Notes under the pieces: model-generated
What the model was told of the DNA's origin: nothing
The model's database searches: none
Seen by the model: the letters and a program-made list of their open reading frames with translations, nothing else
Source: Pseudomonas putida
Lineage (GTDB): Bacteria; Pseudomonadota; Gammaproteobacteria; Pseudomonadales; Pseudomonadaceae
Assembly: GCF_016406145.1 (NCBI RefSeq)
Contig: NZ_CP066306.1
Span: forward strand, 1,798,001-1,862,000
Reading direction: 5' to 3'
Length of the DNA stretch: 64,000 nt
Position numbers and translations under genes: made by a program
In this document: piece after piece, positions 8,439-18,333 of the stretch
How positions within the stretch are numbered: position 1 is the stretch's first letter
Layout: the number at the start of each line of letters is the position of its first letter

Positions 8439-8747
8439 ATGCTCAATGTCGAGCAACTCAAGTACAGCGTTAACCGCATGCCGGTGGAGCGGGTATGTGA
8501 CGCCGTGCTGGAACTGCGCCTCGAAGGCCTGGTCACCGATGACCGTACGCCGTTCGGCAAGGTTCATTTCAATACCTGCTTCGCTGAGATCGAGGCTCTG
8601 TTTCAGCGGGCCGGCTACCATCGAGGGTTGGATGTGGTGGGTTACCAGGGCTTGCTGTATGCGCTCTATGATCCCGGTCGCTGGGAGCCCGTGCAGGTTC
8701 TGCGCTGGCTGAAAGCGCGCAGCGAGGCCACAGTCCAGGCTGGTTGA
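8439..8747 (+). CDS. Conserved-looking hypothetical protein behind a LexA box
   Basis: A 102-residue soluble protein I do not recognise. It has mixed alpha/beta character, no signal peptide and no membrane segment; the start is MLNVEQLKYSVNRMPVERV. Codon use matches its neighbours, so it does not look newly acquired. GAGG precedes the ATG at 8439. The strong LexA operator and promoter directly upstream predict induction by DNA damage. It follows the M15 peptidase gene and precedes an RluA-family gene. Nothing in it resembles SulA, YebG, DinB or UmuD. Confidence 0.8.
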   Translation: MLNVEQLKYSVNRMPVERVCDAVLELRLEGLVTDDRTPFGKVHFNTCFAEIEALFQRAGYHRGLDVVGYQGLLYALYDPGRWEPVQVLRWLKARSEATVQAG

Positions 8748-8798
8748 GCTGGCGGGGTTGGGGGATAATGCCCGACCCTGCCCGTTCCGAGTCTCGCC

Positions 8799-9683
8799 AT
8801 GACAACGCCTTTCGACCCCGCCCGCCAGCAAGCCAGCACGGTTTGCCTGCCACCTGGCAACTGGGCGACGGTACTTGATTGCCTGTGCGATCATTTCAAG
8901 GCAATCGAGCGTGCGCAATGGCTTGACCGCTTTGCTCGTGGCCGGGTGCTCAACGCCGAAGGCCAGGCGATTGCTGCCGACCTGCCTTACCGCCGCGGCA
9001 TGCGTTTGCACTACTTTCGTGAGGTGCCCAACGAGCGGCCGATCCCGGTAGAGGAAGCCATCCTGCATGTGGATGAGCATCTGGTGGTGGCCGACAAACC
9101 GCATTTTCTGCCGGTTACGCCAACCGGCGAGTATGTCGAACAGACCTTGCTGCGCCGTTTGATCCGGCGCCTGGATAACCCTCACCTGGTGCCGTTGCAC
9201 CGCATTGATCGCCATACCGCAGGGCTGGTGTTGTTCTCGGCCAACCCGCAAACCCGCAGCGCGTACCAAAGGCTGTTCCCCGAGCGTCGCATCGACAAAC
9301 GCTACCACGCCATCGCCCCGGCCTTGCCCCAGCGTGATTTTCCGCTGGTGCATAAAAGCCGTCTGGTACATGGCGAGCCGTTTTTCCGCATGCATGAGGT
9401 ACAGGGCGACGATAATAGCGAAACCCTGGCCGAGGTGCTGGAGAAGCAGGGTGAGTTATGGCGCTACGGCCTTTCGCCGGTGACCGGCAAAACGCATCAA
9501 CTGCGGGTGCACATGGCGGCACTGGGGGCAGCGATCTGTAACGACCCGTTCTATCCTGAGTTGCTCAAGGTAGAAGACGATTACCAGCGGCCATTGAAGC
9601 TGTTGGCACACAGCTTGCGCTTTGCCGACCCGTTGACGGGGGAGGAGCGCTATTTCGAGAGTCGTCTGACCCTCGGTTGGTAG
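8799..9683 (+). CDS. RluA-family pseudouridine synthase
   Basis: RNA pseudouridine synthase of 294 residues, isomerising uridine to pseudouridine in rRNA or tRNA. The catalytic Asp is D137 in VPLHRIDRHTAGLVLF, and the C-terminal PVTGKTHQLRVHMAALG motif is conserved in RluA enzymes. There is no clear S4 domain, although residues 20-75 are S4-like in spacing. ATG at 8799. RNA target and subfamily (RluA versus TruC/YciL-like) cannot be decided from sequence alone. Confidence 0.9.
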   Translation: MTTPFDPARQQASTVCLPPGNWATVLDCLCDHFKAIERAQWLDRFARGRVLNAEGQAIAADLPYRRGMRLHYFREVPNERPIPVEEAILHVDEHLVVADKPHFLPVTPTGEYVEQTLLRRLIRRLDNPHLVPLHRIDRHTAGLVLFSANPQTRSAYQRLFPERRIDKRYHAIAPALPQRDFPLVHKSRLVHGEPFFRMHEVQGDDNSETLAEVLEKQGELWRYGLSPVTGKTHQLRVHMAALGAAICNDPFYPELLKVEDDYQRPLKLLAHSLRFADPLTGEERYFESRLTLGW

Positions 9684-9685
9684 TA

Positions 9686-9713
9686 CCCCTTCGCGGGTAA
9701 GGTCACGAAGGGG
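9686..9713. terminator. Hairpin between convergent genes
   Basis: CCCCTTCG and CGAAGGGG (8-bp arms, 12-nt loop) lie between the pseudouridine synthase stop and the end of the leftward receptor gene. It could terminate transcripts from either side or be a REP remnant. Confidence 0.5.
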
Positions 9714-9723
9714 CGCTGTGTTG

Positions 9724-11289
9724 TCAGCGGTTGAACCGCTCCACCAGTGAGTACTGGCCACCGGCGGTGGTGGTCAATGCTTCGCTGAGCAGCGCCGAAT
9801 GCTGCGCTTGCTCGGCTGTCTGGTCGGCCAGTTCGGCGATCGTGCTGATGTTGCGGCTGATCTCGTCAGCCACGGCAGTCTGCTCTTCAGTGGCGGCAGC
9901 GATCTGTGTCGCCATATCGGTAATGTTGGCCACCGCATCGCTGATCCCCGCCAAAGCCTGGTCAGCCTGCATCACTCGCTCTACACCTTCCTGAGCCTGG
10001 CGATGGCCAGATTCCATGGTGAGCACGGCGTTGTTGGCTGTCTGTTGCAGCTTGGCAATCAGGCCATGGATCTGCCCTGTGGACTCAGCGGTGCGCTGGG
10101 CCAGCTGGCGCACTTCGTCGGCCACCACGGCAAAGCCACGGCCCATCTCGCCAGCGCGGGCCGCTTCGATGGCGGCGTTCAGTGCCAGCAGGTTGGTTTG
10201 GTCGGCAATGCCCTTGATCACATCGACCACGCCACCGATTTCGTCGCTGTCCTTGGCCAGTTGCGTCACGGTCTCGCCGGTTTCACCCACGGCCGCCGAC
10301 AGACGCTCGATGGCGTCGCGGGTTTCGCCGGCGATCTGCCGGCCCTGGCTGGTCAGGCGATTGGCTTCCTGTGTGGCATCGGCGGTGCGCTGTACATGGT
10401 TGGCCACTTCCTGGGTCGTGGCGGCCATCTGGTTGACGGCGGCGGCAACCTGCTCGGTCTCGACCCGTTGGCGCTCCAGCCCCGAAGAGCTCTTGTGGGC
10501 CAGAACGTCTGACTGGCGCGCCTGATCGCTGAGGTGTTCGGCGCTGTCCTGCAGGCGGGTCAGGCAGGTTTTCATGCGCGCATCCTGGCTGAGCAGGGCC
10601 ATTTCCAGGCGCGCTTGGACGCCACGGCTGTCGGTGTACATCTGCGCGATCAGCGGGTCGGAAGTGGTCTGTTCGGCCAGGCGCAGCAGGCGTTTGAGGC
10701 CGCGTTGTTGCCAGCCCAGGCCGAGCAGGCCGAGCGGCACCGACAGGCCGGCGGCCAGGGCGAAGCCCCAGGAATGCCCGAGCCAGTTGCCGATCAAAAA
10801 GCCAATCTGGCTGACCAGGATGAAGGGTAGCCAGTCTTGAAGTACTGGCAGCCATTTGTCACGGCGCGGAACGGCGGGCTTGCCCTGGTTGAGACGCTGG
10901 TAAAGTGCTTCGGCGCGGCGGATCTGCTCGGCGGTGGGCTTGACCCGCACCGACTCGAAACCGGTCACCTGGTTGTTGTCGAAGATCGGCGTGACGTAGG
11001 CGTTGACCCAGTAATGGTCACCCGACTTGCAGCGGTTCTTGACGATGCCCATCCAGGGCTGGCCTTGCTTGAGGGTCTGCCACATGTGGGCGAACACTGC
11101 AGGGGGCACATCCGGGTGGCGTACCAGGTTGTGCGGTGCGCCGATCAGCTCCTCGCGCGTGAAGCCGCTGATCTCGACGAACGCATCGTTGCAATAGGTG
11201 ATCACACCCTTGGCATTGGTGGTCGAGATCAAGCGTTGTTGGGCAGGGAAAGTCCTTTCCCGTTGAGTGATCGGCTGGTTGTTACGCAT
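9724..11289 (-). CDS. aer: Aer-type PAS chemoreceptor (methyl-accepting chemotaxis protein)
   Basis: Energy- or oxygen-sensing chemoreceptor of 521 residues. The N-terminal PAS domain (about 20-125) shows the Aer-type pattern [20 protein letters not shown]; two hydrophobic segments follow at about 150-195 with no periplasmic domain, then a long signalling domain with the conserved hairpin [20 protein letters not shown]. The start is ATG 11289 ([18 protein letters not shown]); an in-frame ATG 18 bp upstream is possible. Aer receptors bind FAD in the PAS domain (family knowledge). It is co-directional with acnA but separated from it by a terminator. Confidence 0.92.
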   Translation of the reverse strand: MRNNQPITQRERTFPAQQRLISTTNAKGVITYCNDAFVEISGFTREELIGAPHNLVRHPDVPPAVFAHMWQTLKQGQPWMGIVKNRCKSGDHYWVNAYVTPIFDNNQVTGFESVRVKPTAEQIRRAEALYQRLNQGKPAVPRRDKWLPVLQDWLPFILVSQIGFLIGNWLGHSWGFALAAGLSVPLGLLGLGWQQRGLKRLLRLAEQTTSDPLIAQMYTDSRGVQARLEMALLSQDARMKTCLTRLQDSAEHLSDQARQSDVLAHKSSSGLERQRVETEQVAAAVNQMAATTQEVANHVQRTADATQEANRLTSQGRQIAGETRDAIERLSAAVGETGETVTQLAKDSDEIGGVVDVIKGIADQTNLLALNAAIEAARAGEMGRGFAVVADEVRQLAQRTAESTGQIHGLIAKLQQTANNAVLTMESGHRQAQEGVERVMQADQALAGISDAVANITDMATQIAAATEEQTAVADEISRNISTIAELADQTAEQAQHSALLSEALTTTAGGQYSLVERFNR

Positions 11290-11512
11290 GGGCTGAGTAA
11301 TCCGCAAGGCTTTCGACAGATATCGGCAAGCCGGTACTTTTATTGAATGGATATTTAACTTCGTTGATCTGGCGCAGGAGCAGGCGGCTGTGAATGCGCT
11401 AGCAGCCCGACACGTTCGCGAAAGATGGCGTCACTATTGCGGGTTTATTGCAGGGAATGACGTGCAGGTCAAATCATGACTCATTGGCTGGCCAAGAGCC
11501 AGCCTCCGACGC

Positions 11513-11537
11513 AAAAAAGGGGGCGCATTTGCGCCCC
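11513..11537 (-). terminator. Rho-independent terminator of acnA
   Basis: On the minus strand GGGGCGC-AAAT-GCGCCCC is followed by six T. It lies 13 bp after the acnA stop. Canonical form. Confidence 0.9.
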
Positions 11538-11549
11538 GGTCACTTGGCT

Positions 11550-14291
11550 TCAGCTGGCGATCAACTGCCTCAACACATAGTGCAAAATCCCGCCGGCTTT
11601 GAAGTACTCCACTTCGTTGACCGTATCGATCCGGCACAGTACCTCTAGGTCTTGCTGCTGCCCGTCTTCACGGGTGATGCGCAGTTGCAGACTCATGCCG
11701 GGCTTCAACTGAATTCCGGCCAACCCCAGGATGTCGATTCGCTCTTTGCCGGTGAGCCCCAGTTGCTTGCGATCGTGCCCGGCTTTGAACTGCAACGGCA
11801 GTACGCCCATGCCGACCAGGTTGGAGCGGTGTATGCGCTCGAAACTCTCCGCCAGTACCGCCTTGACCCCCAGCAGGTTGGTGCCTTTGGCTGCCCAGTC
11901 GCGGCTGGAGCCGGTGCCATATTCCTGGCCGGCGATCACCACCAGCGGCGTGCCTTCAGCCTGGTAGCGCATGGCCGCGTCGTAGATCGAGAGCTTTTCT
12001 CCGGTGGGTACGTACAACGTATTGCCGCCTTCTTCACCGGCGAGCATCTCGTTGCGGATGCGGATGTTGGCGAAGGTGCCACGCATCATCACCTCATGGT
12101 TGCCCCGCCGTGAACCGTATGAGTTGAAGTCGTGAGGTTCGACGCCTTTTTCGCGCAGGTAGCGCCCGGCCGGGCTGTCGGCCTTGATGTTGCCGGCCGG
12201 GGAAATGTGGTCGGTAGTCACCGAATCGCCAAGCAGGGCGAGAATGCGCGCACCCTGGATGTTCTCGATCACGGGCAGTGGTCCGCTGATGCCGTCGAAG
12301 AACGGAGGGTGCTGAATGTAGGTGGAGTCGTCCTGCCATACGTATGTGGCCGCTTGCGGTACTTCGATGGCTTGCCACTGGGCGTCACCGGCGAATACCT
12401 CGGCGTACTCCTTATGAAACATCGCCGTGTCGACCTTGGCCACGGCGTCGGCGATTTCCTGCTGGGTGGGCCAGATGTCGCGCAGGTACACCGGTTGCCC
12501 GTCCTTGCCGGTGCCCAGCGGATCACGGGTAAGGTCCAGTCGAACGCTGCCGGCCAAGGCGTATGCCACTACCAGTGGTGGCGAGGCCAGCCAGTTGGTC
12601 TTGACCAGCGGGTGCACGCGGCCTTCGAAGTTGCGGTTGCCTGACAGCACCGAGGCTACGGTCAGGTCGGCGCTGCCGATGGCGTTCTCGATGGCCTCGT
12701 CCAGTGGACCGGAGTTGCCGATACAGGTGGTACAGCCGTAGCCGACCAGGTCGAAACCGAGTTGATCGAGGTAGGGCGTGAGCCCGGCGGCATTGTAATA
12801 ATCGGTAACCACCTTGGAGCCGGGCGCCAGCGAGCTCTTGACCCACGGCTTGCGTTGCAGACCCTTTTCCAGGGCTTTCTTCGCGACAAGGCCGGCCGCC
12901 ATCATTACGCTGGGGTTTGACGTGTTGGTGCAGGAGGTGATCGCGGCGATGACAACGGCGCCGTCACGTAGGGTGTAGGTCTGGCCTTGGTGGCTGTAGT
13001 CGATCTCCCCGGCCTGATCGGCATTGCCTACCGCCACACCGCCACCGCCTTCGCTTTCCAGGCGGCCGACCTCCTTGGCCAGTGGTTTGGGCTGCAGTTC
13101 GATGAAGTGGTCGAATGCCTGACTGACCTGGCCGAGCGCCACGCGGTCCTGAGGGCGTTTGGGCCCTGCCAGGCTGGCCTCGACCTCTCCCATGTCCAGG
13201 GCCAAGGTATCGCTGAACAGCGGTTCCTGCCCCGGCAGGCGCCACAGGCCCTGTGCCTTGCAGTACTGTTCGACCAGTTGCACCGTCTGCTGCGGTCTGC
13301 CCGAAAGGCGCAAGTAGTCCAAGGTGACCTCATCGACAGGGAAGAAGCCACAGGTCGCGCCGTATTCCGGGGCCATGTTGGCGATGGTGGCGCGGTCGGC
13401 CAAGGGCAGGTCGGCCAGGCCGTCACCGTAGAACTCGACGAACTTGCCGACCACGCCTTTCTTGCGCAGCATCTGTGTCACGGTGAGTACGAGGTCGGTG
13501 GCGGTGATGCCTTCACGCAACTTGCCGGTAAGCTTGAAACCGATCACTTCCGGGATCAGCATCGACACCGGCTGGCCGAGCATGGCAGCTTCCGCTTCGA
13601 TCCCGCCAACGCCCCAGCCGAGCACGCCCAGGCCGTTGATCATGGTGGTGTGCGAATCGGTGCCGACCAAGGTGTCGGGGAACGCATAGGTGCGCCCATC
13701 GGCCTCGCGGGTCCATACCGTACGGCCCAGATATTCCAGGTTCACCTGGTGGCAGATGCCGGTGCCCGGCGGCACCACGCGGAAATTGTCGAACGCGCTC
13801 TGGCCCCAGCGCAGGAAGGCGTACCGTTCACCGTTGCGCTGCATCTCGATGTCGACGTTTTCACCGAACGCCTGGGGGGTGGCATAGCGGTCGACCATCA
13901 CCGAGTGGTCGATCACAAGGTCCACTGGCGACAACGGGTTGATCCGCTGCGGGTCGCCCCCGGCCTTGGCCATGGCGGCGCGCATGGCCGCCAGGTCAAC
14001 CACCGCTGGAACGCCGGTGAAGTCCTGCATCAGTACCCGCGCCGGGCGGTATTGGATTTCGCGATCGGAGCGGCGTTCCTGCAACCAGCCGGCGAGGGCG
14101 CGCAGGTCGTCGCTGCTGACTGTCTCGCCGTCTTCACAGCGCAGCAGGTTTTCCAGCAGTACCTTGAGCGACATGGGCAGGCGCTGCAGGTCTCCGAGCT
14201 GCTGTGCCGCTTGGGCAAGGCTGTAGTAGTGGTAGGTCTGATCGGCCACTTTGAGGGTCTTTAGGGTTTTCAGGCTATCGAGCGAGGGCAT
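11550..14291 (-). CDS. acnA: Aconitate hydratase A
   Basis: Aconitase of the IRP/AcnA type, 913 residues, converting citrate to isocitrate in the TCA cycle. The [4Fe-4S] ligands are C454 in [10 protein letters not shown] and C520/C523 in [11 protein letters not shown]. The C-terminal swivel domain contains [16 protein letters not shown] with active-site Arg and Ser. The start is ATG 14291 ([13 protein letters not shown]), with AAGGAG at ideal spacing; the open frame upstream to 14438 is not family-like. It is monocistronic, ends at a strong terminator, and is divergent from rlmM across 223 bp. Confidence 0.97.
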   Translation of the reverse strand: MPSLDSLKTLKTLKVADQTYHYYSLAQAAQQLGDLQRLPMSLKVLLENLLRCEDGETVSSDDLRALAGWLQERRSDREIQYRPARVLMQDFTGVPAVVDLAAMRAAMAKAGGDPQRINPLSPVDLVIDHSVMVDRYATPQAFGENVDIEMQRNGERYAFLRWGQSAFDNFRVVPPGTGICHQVNLEYLGRTVWTREADGRTYAFPDTLVGTDSHTTMINGLGVLGWGVGGIEAEAAMLGQPVSMLIPEVIGFKLTGKLREGITATDLVLTVTQMLRKKGVVGKFVEFYGDGLADLPLADRATIANMAPEYGATCGFFPVDEVTLDYLRLSGRPQQTVQLVEQYCKAQGLWRLPGQEPLFSDTLALDMGEVEASLAGPKRPQDRVALGQVSQAFDHFIELQPKPLAKEVGRLESEGGGGVAVGNADQAGEIDYSHQGQTYTLRDGAVVIAAITSCTNTSNPSVMMAAGLVAKKALEKGLQRKPWVKSSLAPGSKVVTDYYNAAGLTPYLDQLGFDLVGYGCTTCIGNSGPLDEAIENAIGSADLTVASVLSGNRNFEGRVHPLVKTNWLASPPLVVAYALAGSVRLDLTRDPLGTGKDGQPVYLRDIWPTQQEIADAVAKVDTAMFHKEYAEVFAGDAQWQAIEVPQAATYVWQDDSTYIQHPPFFDGISGPLPVIENIQGARILALLGDSVTTDHISPAGNIKADSPAGRYLREKGVEPHDFNSYGSRRGNHEVMMRGTFANIRIRNEMLAGEEGGNTLYVPTGEKLSIYDAAMRYQAEGTPLVVIAGQEYGTGSSRDWAAKGTNLLGVKAVLAESFERIHRSNLVGMGVLPLQFKAGHDRKQLGLTGKERIDILGLAGIQLKPGMSLQLRITREDGQQQDLEVLCRIDTVNEVEYFKAGGILHYVLRQLIAS

Positions 14292-14514
14292 TGCCAACTC
14301 CTTATGCACCGGTGCCCGGCATTGGCTGGATGATGCCGGTGTCACCGCGGTGTTTCGGCCCGCACGGTACGGACCTGGCTGAAGAGTCAGGTTAGACCGG
14401 TTTGTCTGCCCTGACCCTATTCTGGACCGGCGGGGCATGTCGCAGGTTCCGATCTTCCTTTATCATCGCCGCCCTGCCGGCGCCTGTGGTGCGCCAGCCG
14501 TAGTGGAGTGAGAG

Positions 14515-15582
14515 ATGAATACCCTGTTCATGCATTGCCGGCCCGGGTTCGAGGGCGAGGTTTGCGCCGAGATCAGCGAACACGCTGCCCGCCTGGGGGT
14601 TGCCGGTTATGCCAAAGGCAAGCCGCAGAGCGCCTGCGCCGAGTTTGTCTGCGCCGAAGCCGAAGGTGCCGAACGGTTGATGGCGCAGCTGCGCTTTGCC
14701 CAACTGATCTTCCCGCGCCAGTGGGCGCGTGGCAGCTACATCGAACTGCCTGAGACCGACCGGATCAGCGTGTTGCTCGAGCATCTGGCGGCATTGCCGG
14801 TGTTTGGCAGCCTGTGGCTGGAGGTGCTCGACAGCAACGACGGCAAGGAGCTGTCGACGTTCTGTCGCAAGTTTGAGGTGCCGCTGCGCAAGGCTTTGGA
14901 AAAAGCCGGTCGCTTGGTCGACAACGCCAGCCTGCCTCGCCTGTTGCTGACCTTCATCAGTGGTCGCCGGGTATTCGTTGGCGTTGCCGAGGCGAACAAC
15001 AGTGCGCTGTGGCCGATGGGAATTCCTCGCTTGAAATTCCCGCGGGAGGCGCCGAGCCGCTCGACGTTGAAGCTTGAAGAGGCGTGGCACCAGTTCATTC
15101 CGCGCGAGCAGTGGGAGCAGCGGCTTGGCGATGACATGACCGGGGTAGATCTTGGGGCATCGCCGGGTGGCTGGACTTACCAACTGGTACGCCGGGGCAT
15201 GCTGGTCACTGCGATCGACAACGGGCCCATGGCCGAGAGTTTGATGGACACTGGCCTGGTCCAGCACCTGATGGCCGACGGCTTCACCTGGCAGCCCAAG
15301 CAACCGGTGGACTGGATGGTCTGCGATATCGTCGAGAAGCCTGCGCGCACCACCTCGTTGATCGAGACGTGGTTGGGGGAGGGCTTGTGCCGGGAGGCGG
15401 TGGTCAATCTGAAATTGCCAATGAAGCAGCGATATGCCGAGGTGCGTCGCTTGCTGGACCGCATGGAGGCGACCTTCAAGGCCCGCAAGCTCAAGGTGTC
15501 GATTGCCTGCAAGCAGCTGTATCACGACCGCGAGGAAGTGACGTGCCATCTGCGCAGGCTGGACCTGAAACCGCGAAAGTAA
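14515..15582 (+). CDS. rlmM: 23S rRNA 2'-O-ribose methyltransferase RlmM
   Basis: Methyltransferase of 355 residues that modifies C2498 of 23S rRNA with SAM (family function). An N-terminal THUMP-like region (about 1-150) is followed by an FtsJ-type Rossmann domain with motif I GVDLGASPGGWTYQL and a later catalytic-tetrad region around VNLKLPMKQRY. ATG 14515 has GGAG upstream. The length is normal. It is followed directly by the tandem and inverted repeat region. Confidence 0.95.
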   Translation: MNTLFMHCRPGFEGEVCAEISEHAARLGVAGYAKGKPQSACAEFVCAEAEGAERLMAQLRFAQLIFPRQWARGSYIELPETDRISVLLEHLAALPVFGSLWLEVLDSNDGKELSTFCRKFEVPLRKALEKAGRLVDNASLPRLLLTFISGRRVFVGVAEANNSALWPMGIPRLKFPREAPSRSTLKLEEAWHQFIPREQWEQRLGDDMTGVDLGASPGGWTYQLVRRGMLVTAIDNGPMAESLMDTGLVQHLMADGFTWQPKQPVDWMVCDIVEKPARTTSLIETWLGEGLCREAVVNLKLPMKQRYAEVRRLLDRMEATFKARKLKVSIACKQLYHDREEVTCHLRRLDLKPRK

Positions 15583-15586
15583 GCCG

Positions 15587-15628
15587 TTGCCTTGCTTTTG
15601 CCTTGCTTTTGCTTTTGCTTTTGCTTTT
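15587..15628. repeat. Short tandem repeat GCTTTT at the left of the inverted repeat
   Basis: Four perfect GCTTTT hexamers at 15605-15628, preceded by degenerate units back to 15587, immediately after the rlmM stop. On the minus strand the unit reads AAAAGC, matching the AAAAGC-based units on the far flank at 16277. Confidence 0.9.
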
Positions 15629-15630
15629 AA

Positions 15631-16275
15631 GCGCGCGATAGTTCAGACGCCGCAGATTGCGACTTCAGGAGGCCGAACGCAGGTCTTGCGGAGGGAGGTG
15701 ACGGGCATGGATGCCCGTCAAGCGCTTCGGCCCATGGATGGGCCGTGAGCGCGGTCCTCCCGGGAGCAAGGCCGGAGTGAGGGAACCCCGGAGCGTAGCG
15801 TAGGGGCCGGATGATGGGAGCGGGCGGTTTTTGGTTCCTTTTTGCCAAGACAAAAAGGGACCCGCCGTAAGGGCGGAAAGGTGATTCAGCGCCGCCACGG
15901 CCAATGGATATTCACGCTAGCCCCTAGCCGCAAGCCGCAAGCCGCAAGCCGCAAGCCAAAGCTCATGCGGGTGTTTTCATTCATACGGGCATATCCATTT
16001 GCTGTAGCGACGCTCACTCACCTTTCCGCCCTTACGGCGGGTCACTTTTTGGCAAACGCCCCAAAAAGTAACCAAAAAAGGCTGGCTCCCATCATCCGGC
16101 CCCTACGCTACGCTTCGGGGTTCCCTCGCTCCGGCCTTGCTCCCGGGAGGACCGCGCTCACGGCCCATCCATGGGCCGAAGCGCTTGACGGGCATCCATG
16201 CCCGTCACCTCCCTCCGCAAGACCTGCGCTCGGCCTCCTGAAGTCGCAATCTGTGGTGATTGAGCTACCGCGCGC
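15631..16275. repeat. Large inverted repeat element of about 645 bp
   Basis: Two arms in inverted orientation, about 15631-15911 and 15991-16275, around a central spacer of about 79 bp. The cores 15654-15821 and 16085-16252 are each 168 bp and differ by only about three bases when one is reverse-complemented; the outer 20 bp and inner 90 bp are more diverged. Each arm contains its own palindromes, GACGGGCAT/ATGCCCGTC and CGGCCCAT/ATGGGCCG. The spacer holds four AGCCGCA heptamers (15926-15953). No credible gene is inside: the open frames run through both arms and lack initiation signals. It does not look like a transposase-bearing IS. Confidence 0.9.
15926..15957. repeat. AGCCGCA heptamer tandem repeat in the spacer
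   Basis: Four perfect AGCCGCA copies plus a partial fifth, inside the central spacer of the inverted repeat. A related heptamer (GCAGCTT) occurs near 45665 between lexA and psrA. Confidence 0.88.
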
Positions 16276-16276
16276 T

Positions 16277-16348
16277 GAAAAGCGAAAAGCGAAAAGCGAA
16301 AAGTGAAAAGTGAAAAGCAAAGGCAAAGGCAAAGGCAAAGGCAAAGGC
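16277..16348. repeat. Tandem repeats at the right of the inverted repeat
   Basis: Six GAAAAG(C/T) heptamers at 16277-16318 followed by five AAAGGC hexamers at 16319-16348, abutting the right arm. They mirror, on the opposite strand, the GCTTTT units left of the element. After 16348 about 90 bp of unique sequence leads to tusA. Confidence 0.9.
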
Positions 16349-16441
16349 AGAGCAAGCTGTGCTTGCGGCGCAGGGCGTGCAGGTGACTATTGGTCCGCGC
16401 CACGCTATGCGCCACAATAGCGATCATTTGCGGAGCACCCC

Positions 16442-16684
16442 ATGACTGACTTCACCCCCGACGCCATTCTTGATGCCACCGGCCTGAACTGTCCAGAACC
16501 GGTGATGATGCTGCACACCCACGTGCGCAACCTGGCCGCCGGCGGCCTGCTCAAGGTCATCGCCACGGATCCCTCGACCCGGCGCGACATTCCCAAGTTC
16601 TGCAACTTCCTCGGCCATGAACTGCTGCAGCAGCAGGAAGAGGCCGGTACCTACCTGTACTGGATTCGCAAGAAAGCCGACTGA
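16442..16684 (+). CDS. tusA: Sulfur carrier protein TusA
   Basis: An 80-residue sulfurtransferase-type carrier with the family motif C17-P-E-P in [14 protein letters not shown]. TusA passes persulfide sulfur from IscS toward tRNA 2-thiouridine synthesis and related pathways (family knowledge). GGAG lies 8 bp before the ATG. It is co-directional with pdxB 60 bp away, possibly in one transcript. Length and motif are normal. Confidence 0.95.
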   Translation: MTDFTPDAILDATGLNCPEPVMMLHTHVRNLAAGGLLKVIATDPSTRRDIPKFCNFLGHELLQQQEEAGTYLYWIRKKAD

Positions 16685-16744
16685 TCCACGCTGGATCGTG
16701 CCGGGCATAGCACCTACACTGCGTTCCCCAGACAGGAGAGCGCC

Positions 16745-17887
16745 ATGCTGATAGTTGCCGACGAGAATATCCCGCTGCTCGATGCCTTCTTCGAAGGTTT
16801 CGGCGAGATCCGCCGTTACCCTGGCCGGAGCATGGACGCCGCCAGCGTCAAAGAGGCCGATGTGCTGCTGGTGCGCTCGGTGACCAAGGTCGACCGGCAA
16901 CTGCTAGAAGGCAGCAGAGTGCGCTTTGTCGGCACCTGCACAATCGGCACCGATCACCTGGACCTGGATTACTTTGCCGAAGCGGGCATCCACTGGAGCA
17001 GCGCGCCGGGCTGCAACGCCCGTGGTGTTGTCGACTATGTGCTGGGCAGCCTGCTGACCCTGGCCGACCTGGACGGTGCAGCGCTGCCCCAGCGCACCTA
17101 TGGCGTGGTTGGCGCGGGGGAGGTTGGTGGCCGGCTGGTGCGGGTGTTGCACGGCATGGGCTGGAAGGTGCTGGTCTGCGATCCGTTGCGCCAGGCGGCT
17201 GAGGGGGGCGATTTCGTCAGCCTGCAAACTGTGCTTGAACAATGCGATGTGATCAGCCTGCATACCCCGTTGCAGCAGGGCGGCGAGCACCCGACCTGGC
17301 ACCTGCTGGGCCAAGCGCAGCTCGCGCAGCTGCGCCCTGGCGCATGGCTGATCAACGCCAGCCGTGGACCGGTGGTGGATAACCTTGCACTGCGAGAGTT
17401 GCTGTTGGATCGCGAAGACGTGCACGCTGTGCTCGATGTATGGGAGGGCGAACCGCAGGTCGACCTGCAACTGGCCGACCTCTGCACCCTGGCTACGCCG
17501 CACATCGCCGGCTACAGCCTGGATGGCCGCCAGCGCGGTACGGCGCAGATCTATCAAGCATTGTGCCGCTTCCTGGGTGAGGCCGAGCGCGTGCAGCTGC
17601 AGGATCTGCTGCCCAAACCGCCACTGGCGCAGATCGAGTTCGATGGCGAAGCGGACCTTGGCTGGGCCTTGGCGACGTTATGCCGGGCGGTGTACGACCC
17701 GCGCCGCGACGATGCCGATTTCCGTCGCAGCCTGAGCGACGATGCGGCCGAGCAACGCGCGGCGTTCGACCTGTTGCGCAAACAGTATCCGCCACGCCGT
17801 GAAATCGAAGGGTTAGCGGTGCGGTTGCGGGGCGAGGCGCCGCAGCTGGTGCAGATGGTCAATGCCTTGGGTGCAGTGGTCGTTTGA
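16745..17887 (+). CDS. pdxB: Erythronate-4-phosphate dehydrogenase
   Basis: NAD-dependent dehydrogenase of 380 residues in the DXP-dependent pyridoxal 5'-phosphate pathway, oxidising 4-phosphoerythronate. The D-2-hydroxyacid dehydrogenase fold shows the nucleotide-binding [13 protein letters not shown] motif (about 120-132), [11 protein letters not shown] with catalytic Arg nearby, and the C-terminal His region [10 protein letters not shown]. The C-terminal PdxB dimerisation domain is present (about 290-380). AGGAGAG precedes the ATG. It is followed by a hairpin shared with the convergent small gene. Confidence 0.95.
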   Translation: MLIVADENIPLLDAFFEGFGEIRRYPGRSMDAASVKEADVLLVRSVTKVDRQLLEGSRVRFVGTCTIGTDHLDLDYFAEAGIHWSSAPGCNARGVVDYVLGSLLTLADLDGAALPQRTYGVVGAGEVGGRLVRVLHGMGWKVLVCDPLRQAAEGGDFVSLQTVLEQCDVISLHTPLQQGGEHPTWHLLGQAQLAQLRPGAWLINASRGPVVDNLALRELLLDREDVHAVLDVWEGEPQVDLQLADLCTLATPHIAGYSLDGRQRGTAQIYQALCRFLGEAERVQLQDLLPKPPLAQIEFDGEADLGWALATLCRAVYDPRRDDADFRRSLSDDAAEQRAAFDLLRKQYPPRREIEGLAVRLRGEAPQLVQMVNALGAVVV

Positions 17888-17914
17888 CCGGCAGGCAGAA
17901 CATCCTGGGCAAAT

Positions 17915-17941
17915 AAAAAACCCGGCGACAGCGCCGGGTTT
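17915..17941 (-). terminator. Terminator between pdxB and a convergent small gene
   Basis: CCCGGCG and CGCCGGG (17921-17938) form a tight stem. On the minus strand six T follow, a canonical terminator for the 57-residue gene. On the plus strand TTT follows, so it may also stop pdxB transcripts. Confidence 0.85.
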
Positions 17942-17956
17942 CAATCAATTCTTCAC

Positions 17957-18130
17957 TCAGCCCTTGCGCACCTTCTTCACCCGGCTGTCCTCGAGGTCCT
18001 TGCAGGCCTGCTGGATCATTTGCTCGGTGATCGGTACTTCACGGCCTTGGGCATCGATGATTGAGCCGCAGACCTTCGGTTGCGGGGTGTTCTGGGGCTT
18101 CTGGGCGTCGCTGCCGTTTTGCAAACTCAT
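17957..18130 (-). CDS. Small conserved-type hypothetical protein, 57 residues
   Basis: A 57-residue hydrophilic protein with a central VCGSIIDAQGREVPITEQM stretch and a Lys/Arg-rich C-terminus (RVKKVRKG). It is probably cytoplasmic. AGGAG lies 8 bp before the ATG at 18130, and a canonical terminator follows the stop, so it looks like a real single-gene unit. I associate this pattern with a small Pseudomonas-restricted family of unknown function, without database support. An upstream in-frame ATG at 18160 has no better SD. Confidence 0.75.
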   Translation of the reverse strand: MSLQNGSDAQKPQNTPQPKVCGSIIDAQGREVPITEQMIQQACKDLEDSRVKKVRKG

Positions 18131-18333
18131 CTGCTCTCTCCTCGTCAGGTCCAATATCAAGGTAAACCTGTGCCGTGACTGGCCTGTGACAGCGGCTCTT
18201 GGAGGTCACGACAGTTACAGTCCACCAGAAAGTGCGATAAACCTCCAGAGATGTTTTAGAACGATGGGCTATAGCCACTGCCAGGCGGGATGAATGGTAG
18301 GCTGCTGTTTCACTGTCATTGTGGTCCATCGCC

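Noticed and set aside
15926..15957. Possible CRISPR-like repeats
   Set aside because: The units are 7-bp direct tandem repeats with no spacers; no cas genes are nearby.
15665..16427. Several 70-150 codon open frames inside the inverted repeat
   Set aside because: They run through both arms and tandem repeats, have Pro/Arg/Ser-rich low-complexity translations and no SD.
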